Assembly (NCBI RefSeq): GCF_014204865.1
Contig: NZ_JACHMG010000001.1
Span: 5,172,501 to 5,236,500, forward strand
DNA: 64,000 bases
DNA from: Amycolatopsis jiangsuensis
Lineage (GTDB): Bacteria; Actinomycetota; Actinomycetes; Mycobacteriales; Pseudonocardiaceae
Reading direction: 5' to 3'
The first letter of the stretch is position 1. Each line of letters opens with the position of its first letter. This document shows, piece after piece, positions 35,076-44,903 of this stretch. Under the pieces are notes generated by a model. That model was not told the origin of the DNA. It was given only the letters and a program-made list of their open reading frames with translations, and did not search any database. The position numbers were made by a program, and so were the translations under genes.

Positions 35076-36251
35076 GTGCTGCAGGCCATGTCTTCGTCTC
35101 ACCGCCGCCGGATGCTCGCGACCGCCGGAATCCTCGTCAGTGCGCTCCTCGTGGCTCCCCCTGCCGATGCCGCGCAGCGTCCGGTCCGGCTGCTCGGCGA
35201 GCGGATCGTGCCGAACGGGCTGCAGTTGCTGGGCAGCACCGTCGGTGGGCTTTCGTCGATCGACTACGACCCGCGCACCGGCGGATACGCCTTCGTCTGC
35301 GACGACCGTTCCGCGATCGGTCCGGCCCGCTTCTACACCGCGAAGTTCCCGGTCGGCCCGCACGGCGTCGGGCCGGTCACGTTCACCGGCACGCACCCGC
35401 TGCTGCGTCCGGACGGCACGCCCTACCCGCCGCTGACCGGCAACGATCCCGCCGCACCGCAGAACGAGCAGACGATCGACCCCGAAGAACTGCGCGTGGA
35501 TCCGTGGACCGGGCACTACGTGTGGTCGCAGGAGGGCGACCGGCTGACGGATCCGCCGGGCCTGATCCAGCCGTCCATCCGCGAGGCGAGCCGCGACGGC
35601 CGTTACGTGCGCGAGCTGCCGCTGCCGGCCGACGAGCGGATGACGCCGGACGCCGGCCCGCGCCGCAACTACGTCCTCGAAGGGCTTGCCTACACCGGCT
35701 TCGGCACGCTGCTGGCCAGCGAGGTGGAGGCCCCGCTGCTGCAGGACGGTCCGCCGCCCACGCCGACGTCGGGAGCGCTGTCGCGGATGACGCTGCAGAC
35801 TCGCGGCGGCCAGGTGCTCGCGCAGTACGCCTACCCGCAGGAGAAGCTCTTCGCCACGCCGGTGCCGTCCGACGGGTTCGCCGACACCGGCGTCTCCTCG
35901 ATGCTCGCGGTCGACCAGGCCGATCCGACGAAGTTCCTCATGATGGAGCGTTCCTTCGTGACCGGCGTCGGCAACAAGGTCCGCGTTTACGAGGTGGACA
36001 CCACCGGCGCCACGAACGTGCTGCACACGCCGTCGCTGGCCGATGCCACGCAGGTCCAGCCGGTGCGGAAGAAGCTCCTGCTCGACCTTTCCGACCTGTC
36101 CGTGTCCACGGTGGACAACATCGAGGGGCTGACCTGGGGCCCGCCGCTGCCCGGCAGCGAGCGCAGCCTGATCTTCGTGAGCGACAACAACTTCTCCGCC
36201 ACGCAGGTGACCCAGCTCATCGCTGTGGCGGTCCCGTCGGAACGGCTTTGA
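35076..36251 (+). CDS. Secreted esterase-like activity of phytase family protein
   Basis: About 391 residues. A signal peptide is clear (basic SSHRRRM, then LATAGILVSALLVAPPADAA). The mature part matches the phytase-like beta-propeller family, with LSSIDYDPRTGGYAFVCDDR near the start, DPEELRVDPWTGHYVWSQEG in the middle, and VDNIEGLTWGPPLPGSER near the end. Members are extracellular phosphatase/esterase-like proteins. The start may be GTG 35076 or ATG 35088. It ends 22 bp before the leuS leader. Confidence 0.85.
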   Translation: MLQAMSSSHRRRMLATAGILVSALLVAPPADAAQRPVRLLGERIVPNGLQLLGSTVGGLSSIDYDPRTGGYAFVCDDRSAIGPARFYTAKFPVGPHGVGPVTFTGTHPLLRPDGTPYPPLTGNDPAAPQNEQTIDPEELRVDPWTGHYVWSQEGDRLTDPPGLIQPSIREASRDGRYVRELPLPADERMTPDAGPRRNYVLEGLAYTGFGTLLASEVEAPLLQDGPPPTPTSGALSRMTLQTRGGQVLAQYAYPQEKLFATPVPSDGFADTGVSSMLAVDQADPTKFLMMERSFVTGVGNKVRVYEVDTTGATNVLHTPSLADATQVQPVRKKLLLDLSDLSVSTVDNIEGLTWGPPLPGSERSLIFVSDNNFSATQVTQLIAVAVPSERL

Positions 36252-36259
36252 CCAGGGCG

Positions 36260-36275
36260 TTAAACTGACCACGTG
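36260..36275 (+). promoter_or_regulatory. Putative promoter of leuS leader transcript
   Basis: TAAACT at 36261-36266 is a good -10 hexamer 6 bp before the GTG at 36273, the in-frame upstream start of the leader peptide. A transcript from here would begin at or beside that GTG, so the leader would be leaderless. No -35 at normal spacing. Confidence 0.5.
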
Positions 36276-36278
36276 AAC

Positions 36279-36311
36279 ATGGCTCGGCTGCTCCTTGGCC
36301 GGCCGCGCTAG
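36279..36311 (+). CDS. Leucine-rich leader peptide upstream of leuS
   Basis: A tiny open frame encoding [10 protein letters not shown] (an in-frame GTG at 36273 would add two residues). Three consecutive Leu codons (CTG CTC CTT) lie ahead of an attenuator-like hairpin and the leuS gene. This is the hallmark of ribosome-mediated attenuation: stalling at Leu codons when charged tRNA-Leu is low would favour read-through into leuS. Confidence 0.65.
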   Translation: MARLLLGRPR

Positions 36312-36337
36312 CTGGGCAGGACCTGGCAGGCGCGGCG

Positions 36338-36376
36338 GACCCCTCATGCCCTCGAGGCTTGGGGGGTCGAGTTGTT
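36338..36376 (+). terminator. Attenuator-like hairpin before leuS
   Basis: The outer stem GACCCC (36338-36343) pairs with GGGGTC (36363-36368), and an inner GCC/GGC stem closes a CTCGA loop. The hairpin is followed by GAGTTGTTT, a partly T-rich tail. It lies 27 bp after the leader stop codon and 34 bp before the leuS start. Confidence 0.55.
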
Positions 36377-36409
36377 TCTGGGAGTGGCTCGACACGGAGG
36401 AAGACGGCG

Positions 36410-39292
36410 ATGACAGCGGCAGGCGAGACCAGCGCGGCGGAGCACCGGACCGGCGACGAGCACGTTCCGCCGTTCCGCTACACCGCGGAGCTGGCCGGGC
36501 AGATCGAACAGCGCTGGCAGGACCACTGGTCCGACCACGGCACCTACCACGCGCCGAACCCGGTCGGCCCGCTCGCCGCCGAGGGCGAGCCGGTTCCGTC
36601 GGACAAGCTGTTCGTGCAGGACATGTTCCCCTACCCGTCCGGCTCCGGCCTGCACGTCGGGCATCCGCTGGGCTACATCGGCACCGACGTGTACGCCCGC
36701 TACCACCGGATGATCGGCCGGAACGTGCTGCACACGCTGGGCTACGACGCGTTCGGCCTGCCGGCCGAGCAGTACGCGGTGCAGACCGGCACGCATCCGC
36801 GCACGACCACCGAGCAGAACATCGCCACCATGCGCCGTCAGCTGAAGCGCCTGGGGCTGGGCCACGACGAGCGTCGCTCGATCGAGACCATCGACCCGGA
36901 CTACTACCGCTGGACGCAGTGGATCTTCCTGCAGATCTTCAACTCCTACTACGACGAGGACGCGCGCAAGGCGCGGCCGATCGAGGAGCTGGAGAAGGCC
37001 TATGCCGCCGGTGACCGGGCGACGCCGGACGGCAGGCCGTGGAGCGAGCTGAGCCGGGTCGAGCAGCGCAAGGTCATCGACGAGCACCGGCTGGTCTACA
37101 TCTCCGAGGCGCCGGTGAACTGGGCGCCCGGGCTGGGCACCGTCGTGGCGAACGAGGAGGTGACCGCGGACGGCCGCAGCGACCGCGGGAACTTCCCGGT
37201 GTTCCGCAAGAACCTGCGCCAGTGGATGATGCGGATCACCGCCTACGCCGACCGGCTGGTCGACGACCTGGACCTGCTGGACTGGCCGGAGAAGGTCAAG
37301 TCCATGCAGCGCAACTGGGTGGGCCGCTCGCAGGGCGCGCGGGTCTCGTTCGCCGCCGGCGACGAGCGGATCGAGGTCTTCACGACCCGGCCGGACACCC
37401 TGTTCGGCGCCACCTACATGGTGATCGCGCCGGAGCATCCGCTGGTGGAGAAGCTGACCGCCGCACAGTGGCCCGGCGAGCACCCGGAAATCTGGACCGG
37501 CGGGGCCGCGACCCCCGCCGAGGCGATCGCGGCCTACCGCGCCGCGGCGTCCCGCAAGTCCGATCTGGACCGGCAGGAGAACAAGGAGAAGACCGGCGTC
37601 TTCACCGGTACGTACGCGGTGAACCCGGTCAACGGCGCGGAAATCCCGGTTTTCGTCGGGGACTACGTGCTGATGGGCTACGGCACCGGCGCGATCATGG
37701 CGGTGCCCGCGCAGGACCAGCGCGACTACGACTTCGCCAAGCTGTTCGAGCTGGACATCGTCCGCACTGTCGACCCCGGCGAGGGCTTCGACGGCGAGGC
37801 GTTCACCGGTGAGGGGCCGGCGATCAACTCGGCCAACGAATCGGTGAGCCTGAACGGGATGGGCGTCGCGGACGCCAAGAAGACGATCATCGCCTGGCTG
37901 GAGGAGCACGGTCACGGCGAGGGCACCGTGCAGTACAAGCTGCGTGACTGGCTGTTCGCCCGGCAGCGGTACTGGGGTGAGCCATTCCCGATCGTCTACG
38001 ACGAGTCCGGCCGGCCGATCGCGTTGCCGGAGGACCAGTTGCCCGTGGTGCTGCCGGAGGTCGACGACTACTCGCCGAAGACCTTCGACCCGGACGACGC
38101 CGACTCCGAGCCGTCGCCGCCGCTGTCGCGCGCCACCGACTGGGTCGAGGTCACCCTGGACCTGGGTGACGGGCCGAAGAAGTACCGCCGCGACACGAAC
38201 GTGATGCCGCAGTGGGCCGGTTCCTGCTGGTACCAGCTGCGTTACGTCGACCCGGTCAGCAAGGACGTGTTCTGCGCGCCGGAGAACGAGGCGTACTGGA
38301 TGGGCCCGCGCCCGGCCGAGCACGGCGGCGAGGACCCGGGCGGCGTCGACCTGTACGTCGGCGGCGTCGAACACGCGGTGCTGCACCTGCTGTACTCGCG
38401 GTTCTGGCACAAGGTGCTCTACGACCTGGGGCACGTGTCCTCGAAGGAGCCCTACCGGCGGCTGTTCAACCAGGGGTACATCGAGGCCTACGCCTATACC
38501 GACGACCGCGGCGTCTACGTGCCGGCCGACGAGGTCGTCGAGCGGGACGGCAAGTACTTCCTTGGTGCCGAGCAGGTGCACCAGGAGTACGGGAAAATGG
38601 GCAAGAGCCTGAAGAACGTCGTCACGCCGGACGAGATGTCGCAGACCTACGGCGCGGACACCTTCCGGCTGTACGAGATGTCCATGGGCCCGCTGGAGCA
38701 GTCCCGGCCGTGGGCGACCAAGGACGTGGTGGGCGCGCACCGGTTCCTGCAGCGGCTGTGGCGCCTCGTCGTCGACGAGCAGACCGGGCAGCTGCGGGTC
38801 AGTGCCGACGAGGCGACCGAGGCCGACCGGAAGCTGTTGCACCGCACCATCTCCGGCGTCCGGGAGGACTACGCGGAGATGCGGTTCAACACCGCGGGCG
38901 CGAAGCTGATCGAGCTGAACAACCACCTGACCAAGTCCTACGGTTCGGGCGCGGCGACCCCGCGCGAGCTGGCCGAACCGCTGGTGCTGCTGCTGGCCCC
39001 GCTGGCCCCGCACGTCGCCGAGGAGCTGTGGAGCCGGCTGGGTCACGCGGACTCACTGGTGCACGGCCCGTTCCCGGTGGTCGACGAGAAGTACCTGACC
39101 GACGACTCGGTCGAGTACCCGATCCAGGTCAACGGCAAGGTCCGGTCCCGCATCACGGTTCCGGCGGACGCGGGCGGCGACGCGGTGCAGGCGGCCGCAC
39201 TGGCCGACGAGAAGATCGCCGCGCTGGTGGGCGACACGACGCCGCGCAAGGTGATCGTCGTTCCCGGCCGGCTGGTCAACATCGTGCTGTAG
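36410..39292 (+). CDS. leuS: Leucyl-tRNA synthetase
   Basis: A 960-residue class Ia aminoacyl-tRNA synthetase that charges tRNA-Leu. The HIGH motif reads HVGH at 82-85 within [17 protein letters not shown]. The KMSKS motif reads KMGKS at about 729. The editing (CP1) domain lies between them, with [20 protein letters not shown] and [16 protein letters not shown]. The ATG at 36410 follows GGAGGA. Probably controlled by the leader peptide and hairpin upstream. Confidence 0.97.
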   Translation: MTAAGETSAAEHRTGDEHVPPFRYTAELAGQIEQRWQDHWSDHGTYHAPNPVGPLAAEGEPVPSDKLFVQDMFPYPSGSGLHVGHPLGYIGTDVYARYHRMIGRNVLHTLGYDAFGLPAEQYAVQTGTHPRTTTEQNIATMRRQLKRLGLGHDERRSIETIDPDYYRWTQWIFLQIFNSYYDEDARKARPIEELEKAYAAGDRATPDGRPWSELSRVEQRKVIDEHRLVYISEAPVNWAPGLGTVVANEEVTADGRSDRGNFPVFRKNLRQWMMRITAYADRLVDDLDLLDWPEKVKSMQRNWVGRSQGARVSFAAGDERIEVFTTRPDTLFGATYMVIAPEHPLVEKLTAAQWPGEHPEIWTGGAATPAEAIAAYRAAASRKSDLDRQENKEKTGVFTGTYAVNPVNGAEIPVFVGDYVLMGYGTGAIMAVPAQDQRDYDFAKLFELDIVRTVDPGEGFDGEAFTGEGPAINSANESVSLNGMGVADAKKTIIAWLEEHGHGEGTVQYKLRDWLFARQRYWGEPFPIVYDESGRPIALPEDQLPVVLPEVDDYSPKTFDPDDADSEPSPPLSRATDWVEVTLDLGDGPKKYRRDTNVMPQWAGSCWYQLRYVDPVSKDVFCAPENEAYWMGPRPAEHGGEDPGGVDLYVGGVEHAVLHLLYSRFWHKVLYDLGHVSSKEPYRRLFNQGYIEAYAYTDDRGVYVPADEVVERDGKYFLGAEQVHQEYGKMGKSLKNVVTPDEMSQTYGADTFRLYEMSMGPLEQSRPWATKDVVGAHRFLQRLWRLVVDEQTGQLRVSADEATEADRKLLHRTISGVREDYAEMRFNTAGAKLIELNNHLTKSYGSGAATPRELAEPLVLLLAPLAPHVAEELWSRLGHADSLVHGPFPVVDEKYLTDDSVEYPIQVNGKVRSRITVPADAGGDAVQAAALADEKIAALVGDTTPRKVIVVPGRLVNIVL

Positions 39293-39306
39293 CGATCCCC
39301 GTGTCC

Positions 39307-39336
39307 GGCCCGGGATCCCGTGGTGGGTCCCGGGCC
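39307..39336 (+). terminator. Terminator after leuS
   Basis: Stem of 12 bp with a single bulged T (arms 39307-39319 and 39325-39336, loop GTGGT), 14 bp after the leuS stop. No strong T-run. Confidence 0.6.
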
Positions 39337-39442
39337 GTTCCGTGTCCGTTGTGGACGGAGAACGCGACGGCCGAAACGCGCCGGTGCCGGCTGTCGCGAA
39401 CCGCTTTCCTTGGACCAGTACAGGTTCCAGGAAAGGACGGAC

Positions 39443-40180
39443 ATGACTCTCGACGGCAAAGTGGCGCTCGTGACCGGCGGCAGCCGGGGAATCGGCGCGG
39501 CCACCGCGGTGCGGCTCGCCGAGGACGGCGCGGACGTCGTGCTCACCTACGTGGCCAACGCGGACCGCGCAGGCGAAATCGTCGACCGGGTGAAGGCGCT
39601 GGGCCGGCGGGCCCTCGCCGTCGCCGCCGATCACGCCGACTCCGCGTCGGTCACGGCGGCCGTGGACGCGGCAGTCGCCGAGTTCGGGCGGCTCGACATC
39701 CTGGTCAACAACGCGGGTATCGGCTACGTCGCGCCGTTCGCGGAGACCGGGTTGGCGGAGGTCGGCCGGGTTCTCACGGCGAACGTGCACGGCGTCTTCG
39801 CGGTCACCCAGGCCGCCGCGGCGCACCTGGGCGAGGGTGGGCGGGTGATCACGATCGGCAGCTGCGTCAGTGATCGCGTGCCGGGGCCGGGGATGGTGCT
39901 GTACGCGGTGAGCAAATCCGCGCTGACCGGTTTCACCAAGGCGCTGGCGCGGGAACTGGCACCGCGTGGCGTCACCGTGAACCTGGTGCACCCCGGACCG
40001 ATCGACACCGACATGAACCCGGCGGACGGTCCGTACGCGGCGGATCAGGCGGCGATGACCGCGCTCGGCCGTTACGGCCGTCCGGACGAGGTCGCCGCCA
40101 CGGTCGCCTTCCTGGCGTCCTCGGCGAGCTCATACGTCACGGCCGCGACGGTGTCGGTCGACGGCGGGCACGCCGCCTAG
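39443..40180 (+). CDS. SDR family oxidoreductase
   Basis: A 245-residue classical short-chain dehydrogenase/reductase. NAD(P) motif TGGSRGIG is at 11-18, NNAG near residue 91, and the catalytic YxxxK is YAVSK with Tyr at 154. The substrate is unknown; the general fold resembles 3-oxoacyl-ACP reductases. The ATG at 39443 follows AAAGGACGG. It stops 25 bp before the convergent HxlR gene. Confidence 0.9.
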   Translation: MTLDGKVALVTGGSRGIGAATAVRLAEDGADVVLTYVANADRAGEIVDRVKALGRRALAVAADHADSASVTAAVDAAVAEFGRLDILVNNAGIGYVAPFAETGLAEVGRVLTANVHGVFAVTQAAAAHLGEGGRVITIGSCVSDRVPGPGMVLYAVSKSALTGFTKALARELAPRGVTVNLVHPGPIDTDMNPADGPYAADQAAMTALGRYGRPDEVAATVAFLASSASSYVTAATVSVDGGHAA

Positions 40181-40205
40181 CGGAACTGCGTGTCACGCAC
40201 GGTGG

Positions 40206-40664
40206 CTATTTCTTCCGCAGAACAGCGGTGGTGTCGACGTTCGCGATGGCGCCGTGCGAGTCGGTGGGGCGTAGCTCGGCGAGCGGCAGCCCGCTTTCGT
40301 CCACGAGGACGGAGTGGTGCTCGCCGGGTGCGAACGCGTGCTGTTCGCCCCACTGACGCATCGCCACGATGACGGTGAAGAGGTCGCGTCCCGCGTCGGT
40401 GAGTGCGTAGAGCTGCCGACGTCCTGACGGTGCCGTCTGCCGGTCGAGGAGTCCGCGCTCGACCAGGCGCCGGAGGCGGTCGGTGAGGATGTTGCGCGCG
40501 ATTCCGGTCCGGTGCTGGAAGTCGGTGAACGAGCGCGCACCGTCCATCGCGTCGCGGATGATCAGCAGACTCCAGCGTTCGCCGACGAGGTCGAGGGTGC
40601 GGGCGACCGGGCAGGTGAGGTCGGTCCAGGGCGCCGCGTCGGCGGGGCCCGGCGGTGGTGTCAT
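40206..40664 (-). CDS. HxlR family transcriptional regulator
   Basis: A 152-residue winged-helix regulator of the HxlR/DUF24 type. The diagnostic start CPVARTLDLVGERWSLLI has the conserved Cys at 18, which can sense electrophiles or oxidants in this family. The recognition region reads GIARNILTDRLRRLVERGLL. It diverges from an MFS transporter with 82 bp between starts, so it probably represses that gene and itself. Confidence 0.88.
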   Translation of the reverse strand: MTPPPGPADAAPWTDLTCPVARTLDLVGERWSLLIIRDAMDGARSFTDFQHRTGIARNILTDRLRRLVERGLLDRQTAPSGRRQLYALTDAGRDLFTVIVAMRQWGEQHAFAPGEHHSVLVDESGLPLAELRPTDSHGAIANVDTTAVLRKK

Positions 40665-40711
40665 ACCTACTCCCGATGAGTTGCGAAGTGAAACCATTCT
40701 GCCGTACGGTC

Positions 40712-40728
40712 CAGTTGGTTGCAAACTG
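40712..40728. promoter_or_regulatory. Candidate HxlR operator
   Basis: Inverted repeat CAGTTGGTTGCAAACTG (arms CAGTT and AACTG) centred between the divergent hxlR and MFS starts, about 20 bp before the MFS start. Confidence 0.4.
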
Positions 40729-40746
40729 CTACTGATTGGAGGGCTG

Positions 40747-41916
40747 GTGGGCCTCACGTTCGGCCGGCGGACGCTGCTCGCCACGACCTGCTCCGTCACC
40801 GTGGCGACGATCTACGTCGCACAGCCCGTACTCGCCCAGGTCGGACGCGACCTGGGGGTCCCGGAAGCGGACCTGGGATGGCTCGTGACGGCGGGACAGC
40901 TCGGCTACCTGGCCGGCCTCGCGCTGCTCGTTCCGCTGGGAGATCTGCTCGACCGGCGTAGGCTCATCGCTGCCCACCTGCTCCTCGCCGCGGCCGGCAT
41001 GCTGCTGACAGCGGCCGCGACACGGCTCTGGCTCCTGCTCGTCGGACTCGCCGTCGCCGGTCTGTTCGCTGTCGTCGTCCAGACCACCGTCGCGTTCGCT
41101 GTCGATCTGGCGACGGCAACCGATCGGGGCCGCACGCTCGGGGGCGTCACTTCCGGCGTCATCATCGGGATCCTCGGCGCGCGCGTGGTCGCGGGGACTC
41201 TCGCCGGCCTCTGGGGATGGCGAAGCATCTACGCGGCACTCGCCGTGCTCCTCATCGTGCTCACGCTCTTCGTCCTGAAGCTGCTGCCGGCCGACCACCG
41301 TTCCGTCCGGACGACGTATGGCGAGAGGCTGGTCGCGCTCGGTCGTCTCTTTCGTGAGCGCCTGTTCCTCTCGCGTGGGCTGACCGCGTTCTTCCTCTTC
41401 GCTTCCTTCGGCACGCTCTGGAGCGGACTGGCGCTACCACTCGCGGCCGCACCGTGGCACCTGAGCACAGTGCAGATCGGCCTCTTCGGCATCGCCGGAC
41501 TCGCGGGTGCACTGGGAGCCGCGCGAGCGGGGCGATGGGCCGACGCCGGTCGTGCCGAACTCGTCACGGGAGGCGCGCTCGTGCTCCTGGTCGCGTCCTG
41601 GCCGGCAATCGGACAGGCGAACCGGTCACTCTGGCCGGTCGTCGCCGGTGTCCTCGACTTCGCGGTCCAGGCTGTGCACGTCAGCAACCAGCACCTGCTC
41701 ACCGGCGCGCACCCGCACCAGACGAGCAGCGTCGTCGGCGGCTACATGCTCTTCTACTCGCTCGGGTCCGCACTCGGAGCGACCGCCACGACCACGATGT
41801 ACTCCGCCGCCGGGTGGACGGGATCCAGCGTGCTCGGAGCCGCCTTCGCGCTCTGCGGGCTCCTCGCCTGGGCCGTCAGCCGGCGGAGAGCCCCACGTCT
41901 CGGGCCAGGTCGGTGA
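40747..41916 (+). CDS. MFS transporter (drug-efflux type)
   Basis: A 389-residue major facilitator with about 12 hydrophobic segments. The loop 2-3 region reads LVPLGDLLDRRRLIAAHLLL, the DHA-family signature between segments 2 and 3. It resembles the arabinose-efflux/AraJ-like group. The GTG at 40747 follows GGAGGG closely, and the longer frame reads back into hxlR antisense. Probably exports a compound sensed by the divergent HxlR protein. The last 41 bp overlap the convergent tetR gene. Confidence 0.88.
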   Translation: MGLTFGRRTLLATTCSVTVATIYVAQPVLAQVGRDLGVPEADLGWLVTAGQLGYLAGLALLVPLGDLLDRRRLIAAHLLLAAAGMLLTAAATRLWLLLVGLAVAGLFAVVVQTTVAFAVDLATATDRGRTLGGVTSGVIIGILGARVVAGTLAGLWGWRSIYAALAVLLIVLTLFVLKLLPADHRSVRTTYGERLVALGRLFRERLFLSRGLTAFFLFASFGTLWSGLALPLAAAPWHLSTVQIGLFGIAGLAGALGAARAGRWADAGRAELVTGGALVLLVASWPAIGQANRSLWPVVAGVLDFAVQAVHVSNQHLLTGAHPHQTSSVVGGYMLFYSLGSALGATATTTMYSAAGWTGSSVLGAAFALCGLLAWAVSRRRAPRLGPGR

Positions 41917-42613
41917 GCATGGCCTCGAACAACACGTCCGGTTTGGACACCGGGATCGGGTAGTTGCCGAACACCTCGAGCGTGACGTGGCCGTAGAGGC
42001 GGGCCCAGAACTGGATCATCAGGTAGGTCAGCCCCACGTCCAGCTTGTCCGGCGGGATCTCGCGGCCGGACTCGGCCAGCACCGCCAGCAGGTCGCGCTG
42101 GAAGGCGACCAGGTCGTCGCGCAGCTCAGGGGGCACCACGTCGTTCGGCGGCATCACGAGGTCGTGCTGGGCCAGCACGTGCCCGGCGGTGACCAGGAAG
42201 ATCCGGCCGAACGGCTCGTCGAGGCGGTGCAGCGCGCTGCCGGAGGTGGTGCCGACGCCGCCGGTCGGCGACGCGAACACCAGCGTGAACTCCTTGGTGT
42301 GCGTGATGGCCCAGCGCCGGAAGCCCTTGCAGATCGCGAACAGCTGGAGCATGCCCTCGGCCGGCAGCACCGCGATGTCGTCGGCCAGTTCGGCGGCCAG
42401 ATCCGCGCACACGTCCAGGCGGAGGTTCTCGAGCAGGTCGTCGCGCGATTCGTAGTAACGGTAGAGGGCCGGCGCGGTGATCCCCAGCTCCCGGGCGATC
42501 GCCCGCAGCGTCACTGCTTCGGGACCCTGGTCGACCAGGAGCTTTCGGGCGGTCCGCCGGATGTCCTGCTCGGTAGCCGCTCGCGCGCGGCCCCTGCGCG
42601 TGGGGCTGCTCAT
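41876..42613 (-). CDS. TetR/AcrR family transcriptional regulator
   Basis: A 245-residue regulator. The N-terminal helix-turn-helix reads TLRAIARELGITAPALYRYY, with FxS-type follow-up YESRDDLLENL. The C-terminal ligand domain fits the TetR_C WHG-type (WAITHTKEFTLVFASP). The target and ligand are unknown. Its 3' end overlaps the MFS gene end by 41 bp in convergent orientation, so mutual transcriptional interference is possible. Confidence 0.88.
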   Translation of the reverse strand: MSSPTRRGRARAATEQDIRRTARKLLVDQGPEAVTLRAIARELGITAPALYRYYESRDDLLENLRLDVCADLAAELADDIAVLPAEGMLQLFAICKGFRRWAITHTKEFTLVFASPTGGVGTTSGSALHRLDEPFGRIFLVTAGHVLAQHDLVMPPNDVVPPELRDDLVAFQRDLLAVLAESGREIPPDKLDVGLTYLMIQFWARLYGHVTLEVFGNYPIPVSKPDVLFEAMLTDLARDVGLSAG

Positions 42614-42753
42614 CCCGGTATTCTAGGTCGTCACGGTGCGCGATCCCGGCAGTGGCGCGTCCGGCCGTCACCGGGCTGTGACCAGGTGGAACCGCCCGCG
42701 CCCCGCCGAACGGGTAAGCAGAGCCGCCGGTCGTTCTGCCACACTTGCCCGAA

Positions 42754-43773
42754 ATGAACTCCTCGTCCACGATCACCGTCCGCTATCCGGCCCCGGTTTC
42801 CCCCGAGGACCTACGGCTGGCCACTCTCCTGTTCGTGGTGCCGGGCTTCGGCCTGCTCGCCTTCGGTGGGCTGCTGATGCCGGGGAGCGTCGCCGGCCTG
42901 GTCGCCGGCTCGATCCTCGCGGCGCTCGGGCTGGGGCTCTTCGTCTGCGCGGCGATCGGGCGGCGCGGCATGCGCCGGGAGATGCTCAGCGTGGAGATCG
43001 GGCCGGACGGATTCGGCTTCCCGGTGCGGGACGCCCGGATGATGCTGCGGTGGACCGATCTCAGCCAGGTCGTGCTGGTCGAGAAACGCCGGCGCACCGA
43101 GGTCTGCCTCGCGCCCGCCGAGCACGCCGAGCGCCGGCTCGCCGGCCGGTTCAGCCTGCGGACCGCACACGGTTTCGTGCTGTCGACCGCGTTCGCCCCC
43201 GAAGAGGCCCATCGCCTGGCGAACGCGGTGGAACGGGCGGCGCCGGGGCTCGTGCGCTGGCCTTCGTTCGAGGTTCGGCGCGGTGGGCTGGGTATCGAGC
43301 GGACCGTGGCGATGGTGGTGCGCCGGGGCGCGCGGCCGGTGCCGTTGGGCGCCGGCGTGAGCGTGACAGTGCGTGCGAACCAGGCTTCCGGCCGGCGCAA
43401 GGCGGCGATGTGGGGCACGGCCGTCGCGCTGGCCGCGGTCCTGATCGGACAGGCGTGGCTGCCGATCCTGGGGCCCGGGCTGGGGTTCGTCGCGCTGTGC
43501 CTGATCGCGCTGGTGTGCACCCGGCACCGCGGTGCGCTCGGGGTGTTCGTCGTGGACGGCCGCAGTGTGTCCTGGCATCCCGACGGCGGGAAGCCGGTGG
43601 TGGTGCGCCGCAAGGAGATCAGCCGGTTGGTGGCCGAAGGTGGGGTGCTGCGCGTACTGCCCCGCCGCGGTGCGGCCTACCCGTTGGCGGAGGACGTTTC
43701 GCCGGCCGCGGCCAGGGCCGTGGTCAGACGGATCGGGGCGCCGCCGGCGTCGATCACTCGGGGGGCTACGTGA
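42754..43773 (+). CDS. Membrane protein of unknown function (two helical hairpins, PH-like parts)
   Basis: A 339-residue protein not recognised by family. Two membrane hairpins are visible: LATLLFVVPGFGLLAFGGLL with SVAGLVAGSILAALGLGLF, and AVALAAVLIGQAWLPILG with LGFVALCLIALVC. Between and after them lie beta-rich cytoplasmic segments (for example VEIGPDGFGFPVRDARMMLR) resembling bacterial PH-like domains. It has its own upstream region and no obvious operon partner. Confidence 0.7.
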   Translation: MNSSSTITVRYPAPVSPEDLRLATLLFVVPGFGLLAFGGLLMPGSVAGLVAGSILAALGLGLFVCAAIGRRGMRREMLSVEIGPDGFGFPVRDARMMLRWTDLSQVVLVEKRRRTEVCLAPAEHAERRLAGRFSLRTAHGFVLSTAFAPEEAHRLANAVERAAPGLVRWPSFEVRRGGLGIERTVAMVVRRGARPVPLGAGVSVTVRANQASGRRKAAMWGTAVALAAVLIGQAWLPILGPGLGFVALCLIALVCTRHRGALGVFVVDGRSVSWHPDGGKPVVVRRKEISRLVAEGGVLRVLPRRGAAYPLAEDVSPAAARAVVRRIGAPPASITRGAT

Positions 43774-43841
43774 TCGGCGCCGGCGACCCGATGCCCTTTC
43801 CGGTGCGCTTCCGGTCCGGGCAACGCCACCGGCTCTAGGTC

Positions 43842-43885
43842 AGTGACGCTTCAAGAGAGCGGAGCCCGTGTCGGAAGTGACGCTT
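43842..43885. repeat. Two 10-bp direct repeats before rbsK
   Basis: AGTGACGCTT at 43842-43851 and 43876-43885, 34 bp apart in direct orientation, followed by a short GGGGG/CCCCC dyad (about 43886-43903). They lie 150-190 bp before the ribokinase start and could be regulator sites. Confidence 0.4.
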
Positions 43886-44033
43886 GGGGGATGAGTACCC
43901 CCCGATCGAGTGACGGGCAGCCACTACTCGCCTGATTGTCGCATCAGACGGCCACAAAGTTACAAAATTCTTCACTTTCGGGCAGGAACCATGGGCGGAC
44001 CGGCCCATCCGGACGCATGGCAGAGTGCTCACC

Positions 44034-44903
44034 ATGAGCGCTGTGCTGGTCGTGGGGTCCGCGAACGCCGATCTGGTGGTGCCGGTCGAGCGCCGTCCCG
44101 CGGGCGGCGAAACCGTGCTGGGCGGGGACACCACCGTGTCCCCCGGAGGCAAGGGGGCGAACACCGCGGCCGCGGCCGGCCGGCTCGGCGCCGACGTCGC
44201 CCTGCTCGGCGCGGTCGGCGACGACGCGCACGGCCGCCTCCTGCGCGAGTCGCTGACCGCCGCGGGCGCCGGCACCCAGTATCTGCGGACCGTCGACCGG
44301 CCCACCGGCATCGCCTACATCACCGTCACCCCGGACGGCGAGAACTCGATCCTCGTCTCCCCCGGCGCCAACTCGGCGCTGGAGCCCGCCGACCTGACCG
44401 ACGACGTGTTCGACGGTGTCCGCGTGCTGGTCACTTCGCTGGAGGTGCCGTTGCCGACCGTCGAACGCGCGGTCCGGCAGGCGCGGTCGAAGGGCGTGCG
44501 GGTCCTGCTGAACCTTTCCCCCGCCGCGGAGCTGTCCGGGGAAACGCTGGCCGCGCTGGACGTGCTGCTGGTCAACGAGCACGAGGCCGGGTACCTGCTC
44601 GCCGAGGAGGACGCCGATCCACGCCGGCTGCTCGACCTCGGACCGCGCGCCGCCGTGGTCACGCGGGGCGCCGCCGGGGCCGTGGTGGTCGAGGACGGCA
44701 AGTCGACCACCGTCGAGTCACCGCGGGTCGAGGCCGTGGACACGACCGGTGCCGGAGACGCGTTCGCGGGCGCGCTGGCCGCGTCGCTCGCCAGGGGTGC
44801 CGACCTCGTCGAAGCCGCCCGGCTCGCGGTACGAGTCGCGGCAGTCAGCGTCACCCGCCACGGCGCGCAGCCCTCCTACCCCACGGCAGCCGAGCTGGAA
44901 TGA
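44034..44903 (+). CDS. rbsK: Ribokinase (PfkB family)
   Basis: A 289-residue sugar kinase that phosphorylates ribose. The N-terminal PfkB signature reads GSANADLVVPVERRPAGGET and PGGKGANTAAAAGRLG. The C-terminal signature with catalytic Asp reads DTTGAGDAFAGALAASLARG. Full length. No ribose transporter is adjacent. The ATG at 44034 was preferred to the upstream TTG at 44025. Confidence 0.92.
   Translation: MSAVLVVGSANADLVVPVERRPAGGETVLGGDTTVSPGGKGANTAAAAGRLGADVALLGAVGDDAHGRLLRESLTAAGAGTQYLRTVDRPTGIAYITVTPDGENSILVSPGANSALEPADLTDDVFDGVRVLVTSLEVPLPTVERAVRQARSKGVRVLLNLSPAAELSGETLAALDVLLVNEHEAGYLLAEEDADPRRLLDLGPRAAVVTRGAAGAVVVEDGKSTTVESPRVEAVDTTGAGDAFAGALAASLARGADLVEAARLAVRVAAVSVTRHGAQPSYPTAAELE

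Noticed and set aside
36248..36253. TTGACC as -35 for the leuS leader promoter
   Set aside because: Only 7 bp from the -10 hexamer, far from the usual 16-18 bp.
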